Source: Bugula neritina
Lineage: Eukaryota; Bryozoa; Gymnolaemata; Cheilostomatida; Bugulidae
Direction: 5' to 3'
Length of the DNA stretch: 64,000 nucleotides
Assembly (NCBI GenBank): GCA_964035545.1
Contig: OZ037765.1
Span: 6,274,698-6,338,697 of the forward strand
Positions 47,601-62,600 of this stretch are shown piece by piece (the stretch's first letter is position 1; every line of letters begins with the position of its first letter). The position numbers were made by a program, and so were the translations under genes. The notes below the pieces were generated by a model. It ran no database searches. It was not told where the DNA came from and worked only from the letters and a program-made list of their open reading frames with translations.

Positions 47601-50600
47601 TAATGGTCAGTAAATATAATGTAATGTAAAAAGTAGATTTTACTTCCTTTCATGCTTGGAAAAATTACTTTAACCTCTGATGAGTCGCAGTAGCATGTAA
47701 AGTAGTCAGATGCCTTTTTTGTCAATCCAGCGCTTCGTGCCATTAGCACTTATCACTTCTAGACAACCAAGTCTTAGTCTGTCAGCTAAGAGTGGATAAC
47801 TCTGCCTTCAAGTCAAGAAATTTGAGTCACAACTGGTTGATTTGAGTTTATATATTTCAGCCGATGAGATGACATCCTTACAGAACTTTGAGTCATTGTT
47901 GACGTCTGCACTGAAAGCTGCCGCTGACCAGCCGTCACAAGTGCCGCTAGTCTGTGAAGCAATCTATGCTGCCGTCCTACTGCTTAGGCTAGACCGGCAT
48001 CAGATGCTAGGTATGTTTTGTAGAGAACATTTTTTTTAACAGTTACAGGATAATTTTTTAACTTTCGCAACAGAACTTTAGTAATTCGTGTTTTTTTAGG
48101 GAAGTTCCTTTTTGTTCGCTGATGTGTGCTAACATCAGATGTATCAAAGATTGATATGCTGATTTTTGCAGAAAACATTCTTCAACTTGTGAGGCACCTT
48201 TGAATCAGTCCTAATGCTGCTAGCTTTATGAAAGTTATGCTTTGTTTGTTTTGTTCTAATTAATCAGTTAGTTTTTGTTCTATTCAATTTATATAATTAA
48301 ACATTTGATTTGAATAGGGGACAGCGCAAAGGAGACTCTTTGGAAACTATTGCTAAATGAAGACAAACAGAGACTGTTTAACCAGAGGCTTTTAATATCG
48401 TCTTCTCCGGCTGCGTTGAGAGCTCTTAGCTCACTGTCCGAGGTTTTAGTCTTGCAACATCCTGAAAAGATGACTGATAGTCTAACTGATCACTATCTCC
48501 ATTGTTTGCTCTTCGTCTGCTGTCACCATGACTACAGCTTGCGGAGGTCTGGTCTGCAGTCTGTTCAAAAGATGGTGTCTGGGCTGGGTGGTATCACCTT
48601 CTTCCATTCCATGATAAGGATACTCGGTGATCTCCTCTCCCAGCAAAATTGGGACGAGGTTCGTTTATAAAGCATTCATTTGCAGATTGCCTTAAGAAAG
48701 TGACTTTGAAACTGCTGATAGTATTTCCTTTATATGAGCAGCATGATGAGTATTCCTAAAGTAGCAGACGACATAGAAGTATTTATATAGCTTCATTCTT
48801 ATTGGCATATACTTCAAAGTTGAATCATGACTGGCTTTGTATTACTAGAATTAGCTAATCCTTATTTTATTGTAACTTAATCTCACACATATCACTCAGT
48901 GGCTAAAGAGGAATACATTGAAGTGTTGACAGTTTACAAAACATAAAAACAAAAGTATAGGGAGTTTGAGGAATAAAGTCTATTGTTAGTGTAATAATAA
49001 AAATTACAACATGGAAGTTTCACATATCAAACTTGGTGCTTCATGTGTTTCAGTGCTTCTCAGTTACATTGATATTCACTTCAGTTCAATATTTTTTATT
49101 GCTAGATATTGGATGAGAATGTTGAGGAGAAGAATGTGGTGCTCACTGCTAAAGGTTTTTACGAGACTCTGCGCAAGGTCTGCTCCTTGAATACTAAAGA
49201 CAGCCAGGAGTTGGCGCAGGTGGCAGCTGCTGCCATCGTCCCCTCCCACCACCGTGCGATCAGTGAGTTTAGTCACATATACTTCATTTTATAGGCTTGA
49301 CTATGATATTAAAAAATTTATTTACAATTATGTCACTTTCGAAATTATTTTCACCTTTTTTATTGAAATAATGTAATTTTTCTTACTGTTTTGACTGTTT
49401 TTCATTTTCTTATTTTAGAATTATATGAAAAAGGCTTTTGGAATCGATTACTTAAAAGAAGCAAACTCTCAGGGGAAAAGTTTGTTGTACAAAACCTTGA
49501 CACCTTGCTTGCTCACCTGATAACCGTAGCACCATCAGATGCCCAAACTCTCGCACTAAAGGTAAGGTCATTGCAGAGCATATCAGTCGCATTTTTATAG
49601 CATCCTAAAAATAGAAAACTATTCTTTTTTATTTTGATAATGCTTATGAAACAACGCAGCAAAATTATCTATTATATAACTTTGCTTTAGTAATGTGTTT
49701 CATAGACATTTGTTTGACAATTAGAGCTTCGATTTTGACGTTGTAATGAGGGTTAATATAGTGATAGTTGTATTTGAAACCAATTATTTAAAATTATGAA
49801 CTTCAGGCAATAATACAGTTGAACGGAGTTTCTGTGGTGCCTGTTCTACTCTCTCAAGCTCAAACACTCCTTTCTAATGACGAACTGAAGAAAGTGACTT
49901 CAGAAGAGTACAATATCTCTTTGTGGCCGGAGGGAGAGCTTTATGATACTTCTGTTATCGAAAAGTGAGTCACTGGCACGTATAGTAATTAGTATTTTAC
50001 CAGAAATATGTTTTGCTCTTAGTTATTTGCTTGTTTTAACTCTATTCTTGTCTGTAGAAACAAGGAATCTTTAGATACAAGAAATATGAAGAGAGAAAAT
50101 AAACTTTACTCGTACCAAGATCAGCTTATGGAGATGGAACTTCGAAAGGTAATTGCTGTGGCGAAGATTAGTTTTATGATAGAACTGGTTTTCATTGTGC
50201 AAAATTCTTATCGTTGTTAGCTGATGACTAACAAAATTGCTTTATTGGTTTCTTCAGACAAACTTTTCAACTAATGATTAGTTGCATACATTCAAAGCCA
50301 TAAGACTTTCTAGGCTATAATAAAGTTGCGTTTATACCTTCACGATTTTCGGTCAAAATTTCAATTTGGCCGGGTTGAAATTTCTCCGAGTTGCATTGCA
50401 TTGTAAAAGCCACCCGTTGAAATTTTTGTACTGTGATAACTTAATCGGCCAATTTTAGAATAGGAGTAATAACTCCTTGTAAACATCGTTATTTAGTTAT
50501 TACTTTGGTGATTAGACAACGTACTTATACGGTTATAATTATATAGCCTACGCCTTCTCAATTATCGCTTTTATGCTTTCCGCTTCACTAATTCACGACG

Positions 50601-53600
50601 TTTACAAAGGGCATCAAATAGCTATTATGCGAGTCAAATTTTAAAATCAGAAAGTGAGCAACCGCATCAATATGATTTCAACGAGTTTAAGTTTGACTAT
50701 AAAGGGGTACCCGGAAAAGCATTATTAACTTAAACTCGGTACTTTTTTCAGCAGAGGTATAAACGCAACTTAAGTGTCTAGAAATTTGAATTGAACTATT
50801 TTTTGTATATGGAAACCATTCTCTGGGTTTTGAAACTATACATGCATATTTCACTGTTTGACAGCTATTTAAATTTATTCCAATTTGTGTCAGTCTGAAG
50901 CTGTTATTGTAGGAATTGGAGGCTAAAAGGAGAGCTGAAGGTAAACTCACAGAAAAGTTATCCAAAAAGCAAATTGACGCTAAGAAAGCACAGCTTGAAA
51001 TTGAAAGTGCCATCAGAGTTAAAGTTAATAAGGTAATGACCGTAGTTGTCTTTCCAAGTCTAATGTTTTCAACCATTTACATATATATATGGGCGAAGCT
51101 CTAGATTCTAGAGTCTAGAATGAATATAAAGCAAAGAATTATAGCTCAAACTAAATCGAAAGACGATGATTCCTAGAATTATTGCCTCAAGATAGTTTCA
51201 TGAATGTACTGAGAATTATTACACCAATATGAATATAGTAGTTTGAGAGCAGTTCATTCGTTCAAACTTTTTCTGTGAAAGTGAAATACATCTCAATTAC
51301 GCATCAAAATACATGAATATAAGTGTCAATGAAAGTCGTTTAGTGCTTTAAACCCACATGCAATGTTGAAAGTTAAAAATATATTCAATCAATGATTAGT
51401 TACGTCAAAATGAATGAATTGTAATTTATAGTTTCTATGGACAATCCTATATTTAAATTTTCAACCTTATAAGTTGCTAAAATACTGTTACAAAAATAGT
51501 TATTTCTATTTTAGTAACAGATGAGTTTCTCAAAACTTACTAATTAATGTTAGTTTAGTGGTAATTTATTTCAATTATATGGTGACGCTCAACGCCCCTT
51601 GGAGACCTCTTTTTTGAAATAGCATTTGTTTGCAGTGCCAATAAAACTAATGAATGGAAGAGCATTAGTGTTTTACTCATAGCATAATTGCAATGCTATC
51701 ATAATATATACTGCAATTTGATAGAGAATTCATATGAATTTCACTTGATAATTCAACATCTAAGCCGAAGGATGCGCCTTTACAGTGAAGAAAGTTTCGT
51801 TGTGAATTTTCATGTACAAACCGATATAGTTACAGTAAAGGCTAATCAAACATTCGCTGAAATTCTAACTGCATTTACAATATGCACTTGGCTTTTTGCT
51901 ACAACTTCAGATCATAGGTTTTTAAAGCGAACAATTGTTTCATACGTACCGGAAGATGCATCTACTGACGGAGTATATTTAACGCTGCTACCAAAATATC
52001 TGATCTATTCTGTCAACAATGATCTGGTTATTGGAATGGTGGTGGTAAGTTTTGTTGTCAATCACACATGTTTTAAATAAAGTGCCTAATTGTTGAAATT
52101 TTAAATTGTATTTTGCATTTTTATTGTGTGGTGCTTTCATGTTTTGTATTAATATCCGTAATTTGTACACAATGTTATGTTTTAGACTACAGATGGTTTG
52201 TGGCATCATGTATGTATTAACTGGAATAATGTTGGAATTGGCAAGATTTTCTTAGATGGCAAGCATTTGAAAAGCTCGTATAATGTAGCTCCTCGACTTG
52301 CTATTGCCAAAGGATCTTTATTTATTGGTCAATACCAATCTCTTAAAACGCCGTCGGATTTTAAACAATCATTTCATGGCCAAATCACAGAAATGCAAAT
52401 GTGGAAAAGTGATACTATAGACCCATCATCTGTAATGTGTTTTCATGGTGCTGAATATGATGATATGAGAATATTTACTTGGCATACTGGTTCAAAGCCT
52501 AACGTCATTATAGATAATCCTGAACCAAACAGTATAGTTTATATAGAGAAAATAAACATTACTAAAACAACATGTACTGCTATTACTTTAGGTAATCCTG
52601 AATCTTTTTTGCTGAAGAGTTTGCAGTACACTTCTCAAATGACAACCCTGCCAACAGCAAGTTTAAAAAGTCAGTTTTCTAATATTTCTACTTTGGCATC
52701 AATTTTGATAACATCACCTAAATCTGCTTCTTTTTGGTCAAAGGAGACAAACATGTTATCTGTAAATAATACTTCGATTTTAAATCACAATGATTCTTCA
52801 ACTCTAAAAACTCCTGTATTTCTGAATAATTTTTCGGAAAACTATGAAACTACGTCTGAAAAAAGTTCAATTCAGCTAAAACAGGAAATGCTGTCGCCTA
52901 CTTACAATGTTACTTTAAACAAAAACCAGACTGACCAAACTACATCATATTCACTATTAGATGCAAGTGTTTCAAATTCAACTAGTGCCCTCTACCCGAG
53001 TTCTCAAACTACTCCCCCTACTTCATCACCCACTTCTTCTAATCGTACTCACTATTACTCGGGTACAAATCCTTATAGCACGAAACCAGTGGTGAAGAAT
53101 GCATCAGTGATTCATAGCACTAATAGTTATACTAGCCTGTCGATTATTACCACTCAACCAAATGATGGGCAATATTCCAATAAAGAAAATATTGCTAAGT
53201 TACCATTGGACAAGTCCTGCAACTGTGTTTGCCCATCTGAAAAGCAAATCACTAATTATAGTTCTCGGCCACTTTCTACAACTGAGCCTGTCAGAATTCA
53301 CAAGCGCTTCATACCTAAGCTACCAAATCCTGCCACACCTGGTACTCCTGAAATTATTACACCAGTCATACCTCCCACAAAATACACACCTAAAGAATCT
53401 CCTGGAGCTGAATATGTTGGTACAATTTTTATAGTGTCTGTAAGTACAATATTTTTAGCTATTTTGGCGTCAGACTACACATATTTGGTTAGGTGGGGTC
53501 CAGTATTGCGAAAGAATTGGAATGCTTGTTTGAATTGCAAAAAATGCAGCAGGATTACTTACAAGGATTTGATAAAACGTAGATATTGGCGAAAGATGAG

Positions 53601-56600
53601 ACGGGCTAGTGTTCTACCCCAAGCCAATAGTGTTTGTGGAGTGTCATTGGTTGATCATGTCAACACAGATGAGATGGGATCTCCACATAATGACCCGGCT
53701 AACTTTAGTGATATTGTCAGCGTATATTCTGTCTAGCAATTATATTGTTCTGGTAATGTTAAGAACATTTTTGTTTTGTTAATATTTCATTCATTAATCT
53801 TATTGCAAATTTTTGCAGATTGCAAATTACCTTATTTGTAATGCTTAACTGGAACACTCATATTAATCTATTCAACAAGAAGACACACAGTGACATTAGA
53901 AAATTTAATAAGCTTTTACATTTGTCATAAAACGTAAGAAAAAATATATATTTCAAAACTAAAATGTATAGGACTGTTTTTCTAAAGTGCACCAAGGCAC
54001 TATTTTGATTGGTCATCATATGATGTATATTTTAACACACCCATTTGTCCGATGCACATCCACATAGGTATTCTTTTTATCAATGTAAAATTATAGCAGG
54101 TTGTTTTTTTCTAGCATATATATTTATATTGGTTACATGTCATCATATTTCATCAGAAGACAAAATAGGCTTGAAAACATCTGAAGATGTTGAAAAATTG
54201 TTTGTGTACAAATATTTGTTTAGTTTTGGGCAAAGTGTAAGATAATTTATAGTTTTAGATTTAATGGTTATTCAAATAAATGTCCTCATGTCTACTATAG
54301 CATATAAAATATAGTCCTTTAAAATTGCTATTGCCCATTATTTCTAGTGTGCAAACATCTATAAAGATTTCACAAAACTAATGATTTAACATAAAAACAA
54401 GGTGCCAAGTCATGTAACTGTTAACATAACTCATAGTCTTGTGTTTGAAAATAACAGGTTGAGACTAAGTTAGAAGACCAAAATTTACCTAAAAAAATAA
54501 ATATCTGATTTTACAATGTACTAACGAATATGAACTCTCATAGGTTAATTAAGTGAAAGCAGATTTATTATAATTAGCTGGTTAAAATATTCCTTTAGCC
54601 AGGATTTAAAATTGTTGGCTAAACATATTATTTTGTGAAAAACCATGAATGTGAATCTTAAATTTACAAATGTAGTATGTAATACAATATAAGGGAACCA
54701 CGAACAATAATTTGACACTATTAGTTTATTAGTTTTCAATATATTCAAGCTAATGAAAAAAATTCGTATAAATTTGAAATGATTTATTGTTATGATGCAT
54801 TGCAATCTAGGTCAGGCACCATTGCAACACATCTGTTCATTGGTTTACAAATTAAATGTAACTAAAACTACTGAGTACTGACCAATCAAATCTGATGTTA
54901 GTCTATCTAATTTCTACTGCACTTTATATATTGTCTCTACATGGCAACTGGTAAATACCATGCTTGGCATAAAAATGGATCTCAAGTGTGGTAAAAGCTA
55001 GAGTGCCATGCCCATGTACCCTGGTTTCACTTGGGTTTAGTGGTCAGAAAATATTATTCCTAAATATAATAAGTATTAATATTTTAGCTATGTGAATGTC
55101 TTGTCAACATTTAAACGTTGAGGTTTCAAATGTAATAAACATTGCAAAATATAAAGGAAAATAAATAACCCATTTGTGTTCAATGGCTTCTAAATTAATG
55201 TTTTTGGCAAATGCTATATATTGTTACAAGCAATGGAACAATATTGCATGCTATAATTACTTTCAATTAACTAGCATACATTGCATAACTTATGCTGTTT
55301 GTAGCTTGACCAGGATGCCAAGCAAGCAGCATACATGTTGTATAGTGCCTGTGACTCCAATGTGCCTTCCACTCAACACCTCCTCCCTGCAATCTGTGAC
55401 ACAGTGATCAATCTGTTATCCTACCCTGTGCCTGCTGCTCATCTCTTCAATGTGCTTATCAAAACCTTATCCAATGCACTTCCTGGTGATTTCCTAGGTA
55501 TTTTCCATTACTTGCATTACTATGCATTACTTGCAGTACTATGCATTACTTGCATTGATGGCCCATACTAGTATCAGTTCTTTATTTATGATTGAATTTT
55601 TTCATTTTGGTAGTCTCATGAAGTTTTCTGTTATATATTCAATTTACTTCCAGTTTGCTATCACTAAGCTATTTTTAGCATTAGAAAGTTGCAAAACATT
55701 ATTACTAAATTACATTTTTTCAACAAGGGCTTTTCCTACACATACAAGTGTTGTAAACTTGTATTTTAACCCACAGGGGAGTTAGTTGGAATCCTCACTC
55801 TAAGGGTGCACAATGCAGCATGTAAGTTGCCGTCTAATTGGTGTGAGGAGCCAGTAAATAAGCAACGAAACAGAGCCCTGAGCAGACTAGCTGCCGAGTC
55901 TCCCATGAGTGCTGCCGCATTCGCCTGCTGCTATCCCCTCCTCAAGCGTATTCTTAAGTCAGCGGAAATTGATGATTCACAACGTCTTGAAATTCTAAAA
56001 ATATTTGAGGTTCACGCTGAAATCAGGAGCGACTCGGACACGGTACGTATTGAATTAGCTTTTGTTAACTTCGCAGATATAAATTTTATTTTCAATTTAC
56101 TACCTGCAGTATTTAAAGTCGGGCTGTCATATCAAATTATGATATATTAAATTTGTTTTTTTTTACCAGGTTGCTTCACCAGAAATAGTCACCGAATCAC
56201 ATGTATGATTCCAAATCATCTCATATTTGCATGACATTTTCTAAGTTTATGTTTTTTATTGTTTGCTTGCATTATATTGGCTGTATGGTGTTGCTCTATA
56301 TGCTAATGTGCAAATAAATGCATGCAGTTTATTATTGGAATGCTATGAACTTTATTATAGCATGTCATGATAATATAAAATACTTCATTATTTATAGTGA
56401 AAGTTTGCTTTAGGAAATGCCTCCTCATTGTGTACTTAAGCTTTCGAAAACAACTTTGATGAGATTTGATTGTTTTATACTTGAAGGACGGACCAAGTAT
56501 ACTGCCAAGATGTGACATGCTGAAAGTGCTGCTGCACCTAGTGGACCAGGGAGCGCGTAAAGTCTCGAAGAAAGCAGCTGAAGTCGTTATAAAAGTGTGT

Positions 56601-59600
56601 GCCTGTGCGAGTGGTGATGACGGGTGCACCCTGGCGGAGCAAGATGAAATTGATGTTCTGCTGTCCACGTTGACTTGGGCTAACAATTCAGCCCGCCTTC
56701 TGTCTTTACAAGTATGTTTTCCTTTTGTAATTACACTAAGCGTGTCTGTTTTATTTGCTTATATAGCATTCTGTTTAGTTGCTGATTAGCTGATGTAAGC
56801 TTTATTAACTCTAATATTGATTGTATGAACTGTCAACAACATATAAACATGATAATTACTGTTTTTTAATGCTGTTGCGTTGATGATATGTGCTAAATAA
56901 ATCTGTGCATTTCATAACCTTTACTCAAGCTTGAATCTGCAATAGTTTAATTATACTGCCACTATATGTAATCTGTTGTGACACATGCATCTTTTTTTTG
57001 CTCTTGCCTTGTATCTTCTCTGTAACTCAAATTTCTTTTTAAAGCTCCAACATAGTGAACCGTAATTCTACTTAGATTAAAACTATTGCTTGAATTTTTC
57101 CTATTATGTTAATCGGCTTCCTTTCCTCACAGGGTATGGCTGAGATGTTGGATGCCCTACCCACTCCGGACACCGACCCAGAGCTGGGTAACGCGTTGAT
57201 GAAGAGACTCTGGATTGCGAGAGTCGACACGGATGAGCCGGTGCAGAAGGCAGCCGACAGGTATACTCACTTTCTAAATACTCTCATACTAGAGCTGGTG
57301 TCTTATTCTACCTTTCAATAATTCATTATCGGTCAGTAAACCTTAGCGATGTAGACAGTATACCCCTTTTACTAGTGGTGTAGGCAGTGTACCCCTTCCT
57401 TCTACTAGCTTTGGCATGGTATTCTGTATGCACCTGATGATATGGTGTCTTAGCATTGCCGACAGAGTATATAATGAGCTTGTTGTCTGTTGAAACTGGT
57501 TCTTATGTTGCATACTGTGAATTCAGAATTTGGGAAGACCTCGGCCTGGAGTTAGACCCTTCAATATGCGAGAGTGTGTTGATGGACGTGGTGAGTGACA
57601 TAGAATGTATCAGACACTCCGTGGCAGTGGCTGTCTGCAAGATACTGGAGCAGGATTCTAGCCATTTGGATGCTGTGCTGCAGTTGTCCATGAACATTTA
57701 TCAAGAGAGACTCTACGTAAGTTTTCATACTTTAACTTCATGAATTTTTTTTAGGTTTTTCAGAATTTTAATTTTTAATAGAATGAATTGCTTTTTTGCT
57801 GTCGACACATAGTCATTGGATTCTAGTTTATAATACAGACCTTTGTGATAATGCCAGTCTTCGTTCTGGTGATATATCAATGCCTCTCAATTATTACTAT
57901 TTAGCCTGTAAATGTCCTGCTATATTGAAATCTTGCTGTGTCAGTTACCTGTCACACACAGTATGTTGCTAGCTGGATAGAGTACACAATGCTTGCTTGC
58001 TTATTCAATTATCTGTTTATTGTATCTATGTTTGCAGAGAGCCCCACCTGTGTTGGATGATCTAGGAAGAGTAATAGAGGTGGAAGGTATTGACCAATGG
58101 AGAGCGAGGGAGGGAATAGCCATTCTCCTTAAACAAATAGCTCCTTTCCTGACACCAACCAACGTAGTGACTCTCATCAATTTCTACGTGCCAAATGCAT
58201 TACACGATAGAGATCATAGGGTTGCCGTGACGATGAGATCCGCAGCTGTCGAGTTGATAGAACATCATGGCAAAGTAATTTTAACTCACAGTTATTTAGA
58301 TCTTGTTGAACTATACTTTCTATATAGATAGGTATATATAATTTGATTGTGTGTTAACAGTATTTGTATAGTTTGATATCCCCAGCTTAATATTTTCAAA
58401 GTCAGTTCATTTTGTTATTGAAATGCTTTAATTAAGGCTTATTTCAGGTTTAGCACATAGAATTTTGTAAATTGATCCAATTCATTATTGCATTTAAAAA
58501 TAAATACATGTTATTTTGCTCTTTGCAGGCAAATGTGCAATCGCTGCTGCCAATACTTGAGCACACTTTGACTACGCTGCCAGACAGTGCTAGCTATGAC
58601 ATAGTTAAACTAGGTGTGGTGGTACTCATGGGAAACCTCGCTAAACATCTGGACAAGGAAGACCCGCGAGTGAAACCTATCGTAGCAAAACTAATATCAT
58701 CTTTATCAACTCCATCACAGCAGGTCTGTTTTGCTTTTGTTTATAAAACATCATTATTACTTACTACATTATTAAATGATGATGATAAAAATAATGAAAT
58801 AACCACTAGTTTTAATCAAAATCTCTCACCAAATTCCTTTCTCTTTTATTAAATGATCTTCATTGAAATAAGTGGTTATTTCTAATTTGTTATTATCTTT
58901 TAAAAAGATATCAGAAAAATTTTGAGTGCTCCTATTTAAAGGTGGTTAGTCGTACTCTTTACGCTCTGATTATTGACTCTGACAGGTGCAAGAAGCCGTA
59001 GCCAACTGCCTGCCACCTCTAGTCTCAGCCATCAAAGATGATGTCTCAGAATTGACCTCCAAACTGCTCCTGCTGCTCCTTTCCTCAGACAACTACGGGG
59101 AACGGAAAGGTGCTGCTTACGGGCTGGCTGGGCTGGTCAAAGGCAGCGGTATTCTGGCACTCAAGCAGCTGGATATCATGACCACTCTCACCACTGCTGT
59201 TCAGAATAAGAAGAATGCTAAGGAAAGAGAAGGTATTCAGAATATAGCATAGTATAGTTGTAGCACAATGTGGAGATATGTAATTGTAGCACAATGTGGC
59301 GACATTTTGACCAAAGAAAGTCAATATATATTGAAGGCTGTCATTTTATCACTTGCTGGCATAACGTTATTTCATGAGGCAATGGAGATTATAAATCATA
59401 TTTTTGGTGATAATCAACTTTACTGTCTAATAATTGAGAGGCAGTTTTTCTTGATGCTGACAGATTACTCTCCTGGTGTATATTGAGTTGATCTGACTGT
59501 GCAGGTGCCCTCTTTGCCTTCGAGATGCTGTCTATGATGCTGGGGAGGCTGTTTGAGCCGTACATTGTGCATGTGCTGCCGCACTTGCTGCTCTGCTTTG

Positions 59601-62600
59601 GTGACAGCAATCAGCACGTACGCGCTGCCGCTGACGACACTGCCAGAGCCGTGATGAGCAAACTCTCGGCTCACGGAGTCAAACTGGTGCTGCCACTTTT
59701 ACTCAAAGCTTTGCAGGAAGATCAGTGGAGAACAAAATGCGGTCAGTGGCTAGGCTGATGTCAACATGCATTATATACTTATCATTCAATCATGGTGTTT
59801 TTTTACAACTCGCCTATGCAATGTTTCCTTTCAACTGTACGGATAAGTTGTTTGCTGTTGTAGGCTCCGTGGAGCTGCTGGGTGCCATGGCATTCTGTGC
59901 CCCCAAACAGCTCTCAGCTTGTCTCCCCCAAATTGTACCTCAGTTAGTGGATGTTCTGGCGGATTCTCACGACAAAGTGCGGAGCGCCGGTGCTACTGCC
60001 CTCCAGCATATCGGAGAAGTCATTAAGAACCCTGAAATTCAATGTAAGCCTGTAATTTAGTTAGATTTCAGATTGAAGAAATTGGTAACTTGTATTATGG
60101 AATTTGTATTCACAAAGTTTCTATTTCTGTATTTGTTTAGCCATAGTACCAGTTATGTTGGAGGCCTTGAAGAACCCAAGTCATCATACCACTAAGTGTT
60201 TGCAGACTTTATTGGATACCCAGTTTGTGCATTTCATTGATGCCCCATCACTAGCTCTCATCATGCCTGTGGTCACTCGGGCTATTGAAGACAGATCTAC
60301 TGAAACCAGGAAGATGGCCTGTCAAATCATTGGTAACATGTACTCACTCACTGACCAAAAGGTGGGTACAGATTTTCAACTGATAAAGCTCTCGAGTCAT
60401 TATATTTCCTTGAAGAAATTAACTTTTTACTTCTACAATTTGAAGCATCCGATAAAATATTGTGTGAAGTTGATTGCATTTTTCATTGATATTTTTGTGT
60501 CATCTGGATTAGTTTAGTATTTTTCTATTGCATCACCTCAATAATATGAATTAGTATCTGTTAGCATTATAATTATAGGTTACTATAAGTTTACTTCTAT
60601 TAAATTCCTACATATTTAATAAAATGTCGTAATTGTAGGATCTTGCACCTTATCTACCCAACATAATGCCTGGTTTGAAGAAGTCTCTGGTAGATCCAGT
60701 TCCTGAAGTGCGAGGCATGTCGGCTAGGGCTCTCGGCGCCATGGTTCGGGGCATTGGAGAACAAGGCTTTGAAGATCTTCAGCCCTGGTTGATGGCTACG
60801 CTCACCTCAGATGTAAACACTGTCAACAGGTATACTGTCTAACACGGTTCTTCCTACTGTGCTCAGATAATATTTCTATATACTTTAACTCAGCTAGCAT
60901 GATGGTGAATCAATGTGTGTGAAAGGTTTTAATGTATGCTAAGTGATTCTAAAAGATGTAAATGCAAACAATTTTAACAGCAGCTACTATAACTGTAACT
61001 AACTGTCATAACTCACTTACTTATGTGGACTATGTGTATAGTATGTATATACTATATAGTCTGTATATAGTCTGTATATATTGTATGTGTATAGTCTGTA
61101 TATAGTATGTGTATATAATCTGTATATAGTATGTATACAGTATGTGTATAGTCTGTATATAGTCAGTATATAGTCTGTATATAGTATGTGTATAGTCTGT
61201 ATATAGTCAATGTATATAGTCTGTATATACTATATAGTATGTGTATAGTATGTGTATAGTATGTGTATAGTCAGTGCGTTTGTCTCACAGGTCTGGTGCC
61301 GCTCAAGGTCTAAGTGAGGTCATAGGTGCGCTAGGTATTGGTAAACTGAAGCAGTACATCAGTGACATCATAGAGACGGCTAACAGGTCAGACATACCAC
61401 CATACGTACGAGATGGATACATCATGATGTTCATCTACTTACCCAGCGTGTTCGGTCAAGGTTTCACGCAGTTTGTGGGCCCCATTCTACCAACTATACT
61501 CAAGGTATGAATGGAGAATTGTCATCTGAGTATATGCTCACCTATCCAGAAAGAATTGTGTGGCGGCTGTCCAATTATATTGATTGCTTACGTGTATATA
61601 GAATTAGTTAGCTGGACCTGGTGTTGAACATTCCAGAATCCTAAATGAAACAGCTGTTTATTTTCATTTGAAAGTTCTCTTTGGCACACACATACATATA
61701 TTCTGTTTCTACAACCTATGCAGGCGCTAGCTGATGAGAGTGAGTATGTTAGAGATACAGGTCTGAAGGCAGGACAGAAGATTATAAACATGTTTGCCGC
61801 GACGTCTATTGAATTACTTCTTCCCGAGGTTTGTCTCTTTTGTACACAAAAATAACAATGTTCTACTGTTATGCAGAGATGCAGCATTTTCTTAGCTTGG
61901 TTTTATATGTTTTGATTTCGAATTTGGGTCTTTAGTCTGGTGGTTTCATTTTGCAAGCAGCAAACCTCTAATGCTGAAAATATTTAGCAGAACTCACACT
62001 GTTGCAACTGCAACTTCACTGGTTTGCTGGATCTCACATGTAACATAGTTGCAGTATCAAAAGCTTAAGTTAGTTTTAATAGGTGCTTCTGGGAAAAGAT
62101 TTTAAAGTCATTTTTTCTCCAAGTGAATGTTAAATCGCTGGAAAAATTCAGATTTACTTAATCTATTTAGAATGAAAAAGGATTTTCTTATACAGCAAAG
62201 CCGAAATTTGAGATTAAAATGGTACTATTTTTGGATTTTGTTTGTTTCTCTACAATTCTGGGTATATTTTTACTAACTTAGTTGGAATCAGTAAATTCCC
62301 GACCTTCTGATAAAACCAACTGCGAGGTGGCAGAAGTTGGTCTCCATGCATTCAAACACCTAATAAGCCACAACGTTCTGTCATCCACAATATAAGCTGA
62401 TGATAATGTCTACTGCAGCTAGAGAAGGGTCTGTTTGATGAGAACTGGAGAATCCGATTGAGTAGTGTACAGTTGCTCGGTGACCTGCTCTACAAGCTCT
62501 CTGGTGTTAGCGGTAAGGGCTCCACTGAAACCGCCCATGATGATGACAATTTCGGCACAGAAATTAGTCAGCAGGTAAAGTATGGCATGTGTGTGATATG

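Noticed and set aside
50687-51076. 129-residue minus-strand open frame
   Set aside because: Antisense to GCN1 exon 18 and the MITE end; no similarity recognised.
53162-53434. Overlapping 90-residue frame inside the nested pentraxin gene
   Set aside because: Out-of-frame shadow of the Ser/Thr-rich stalk.
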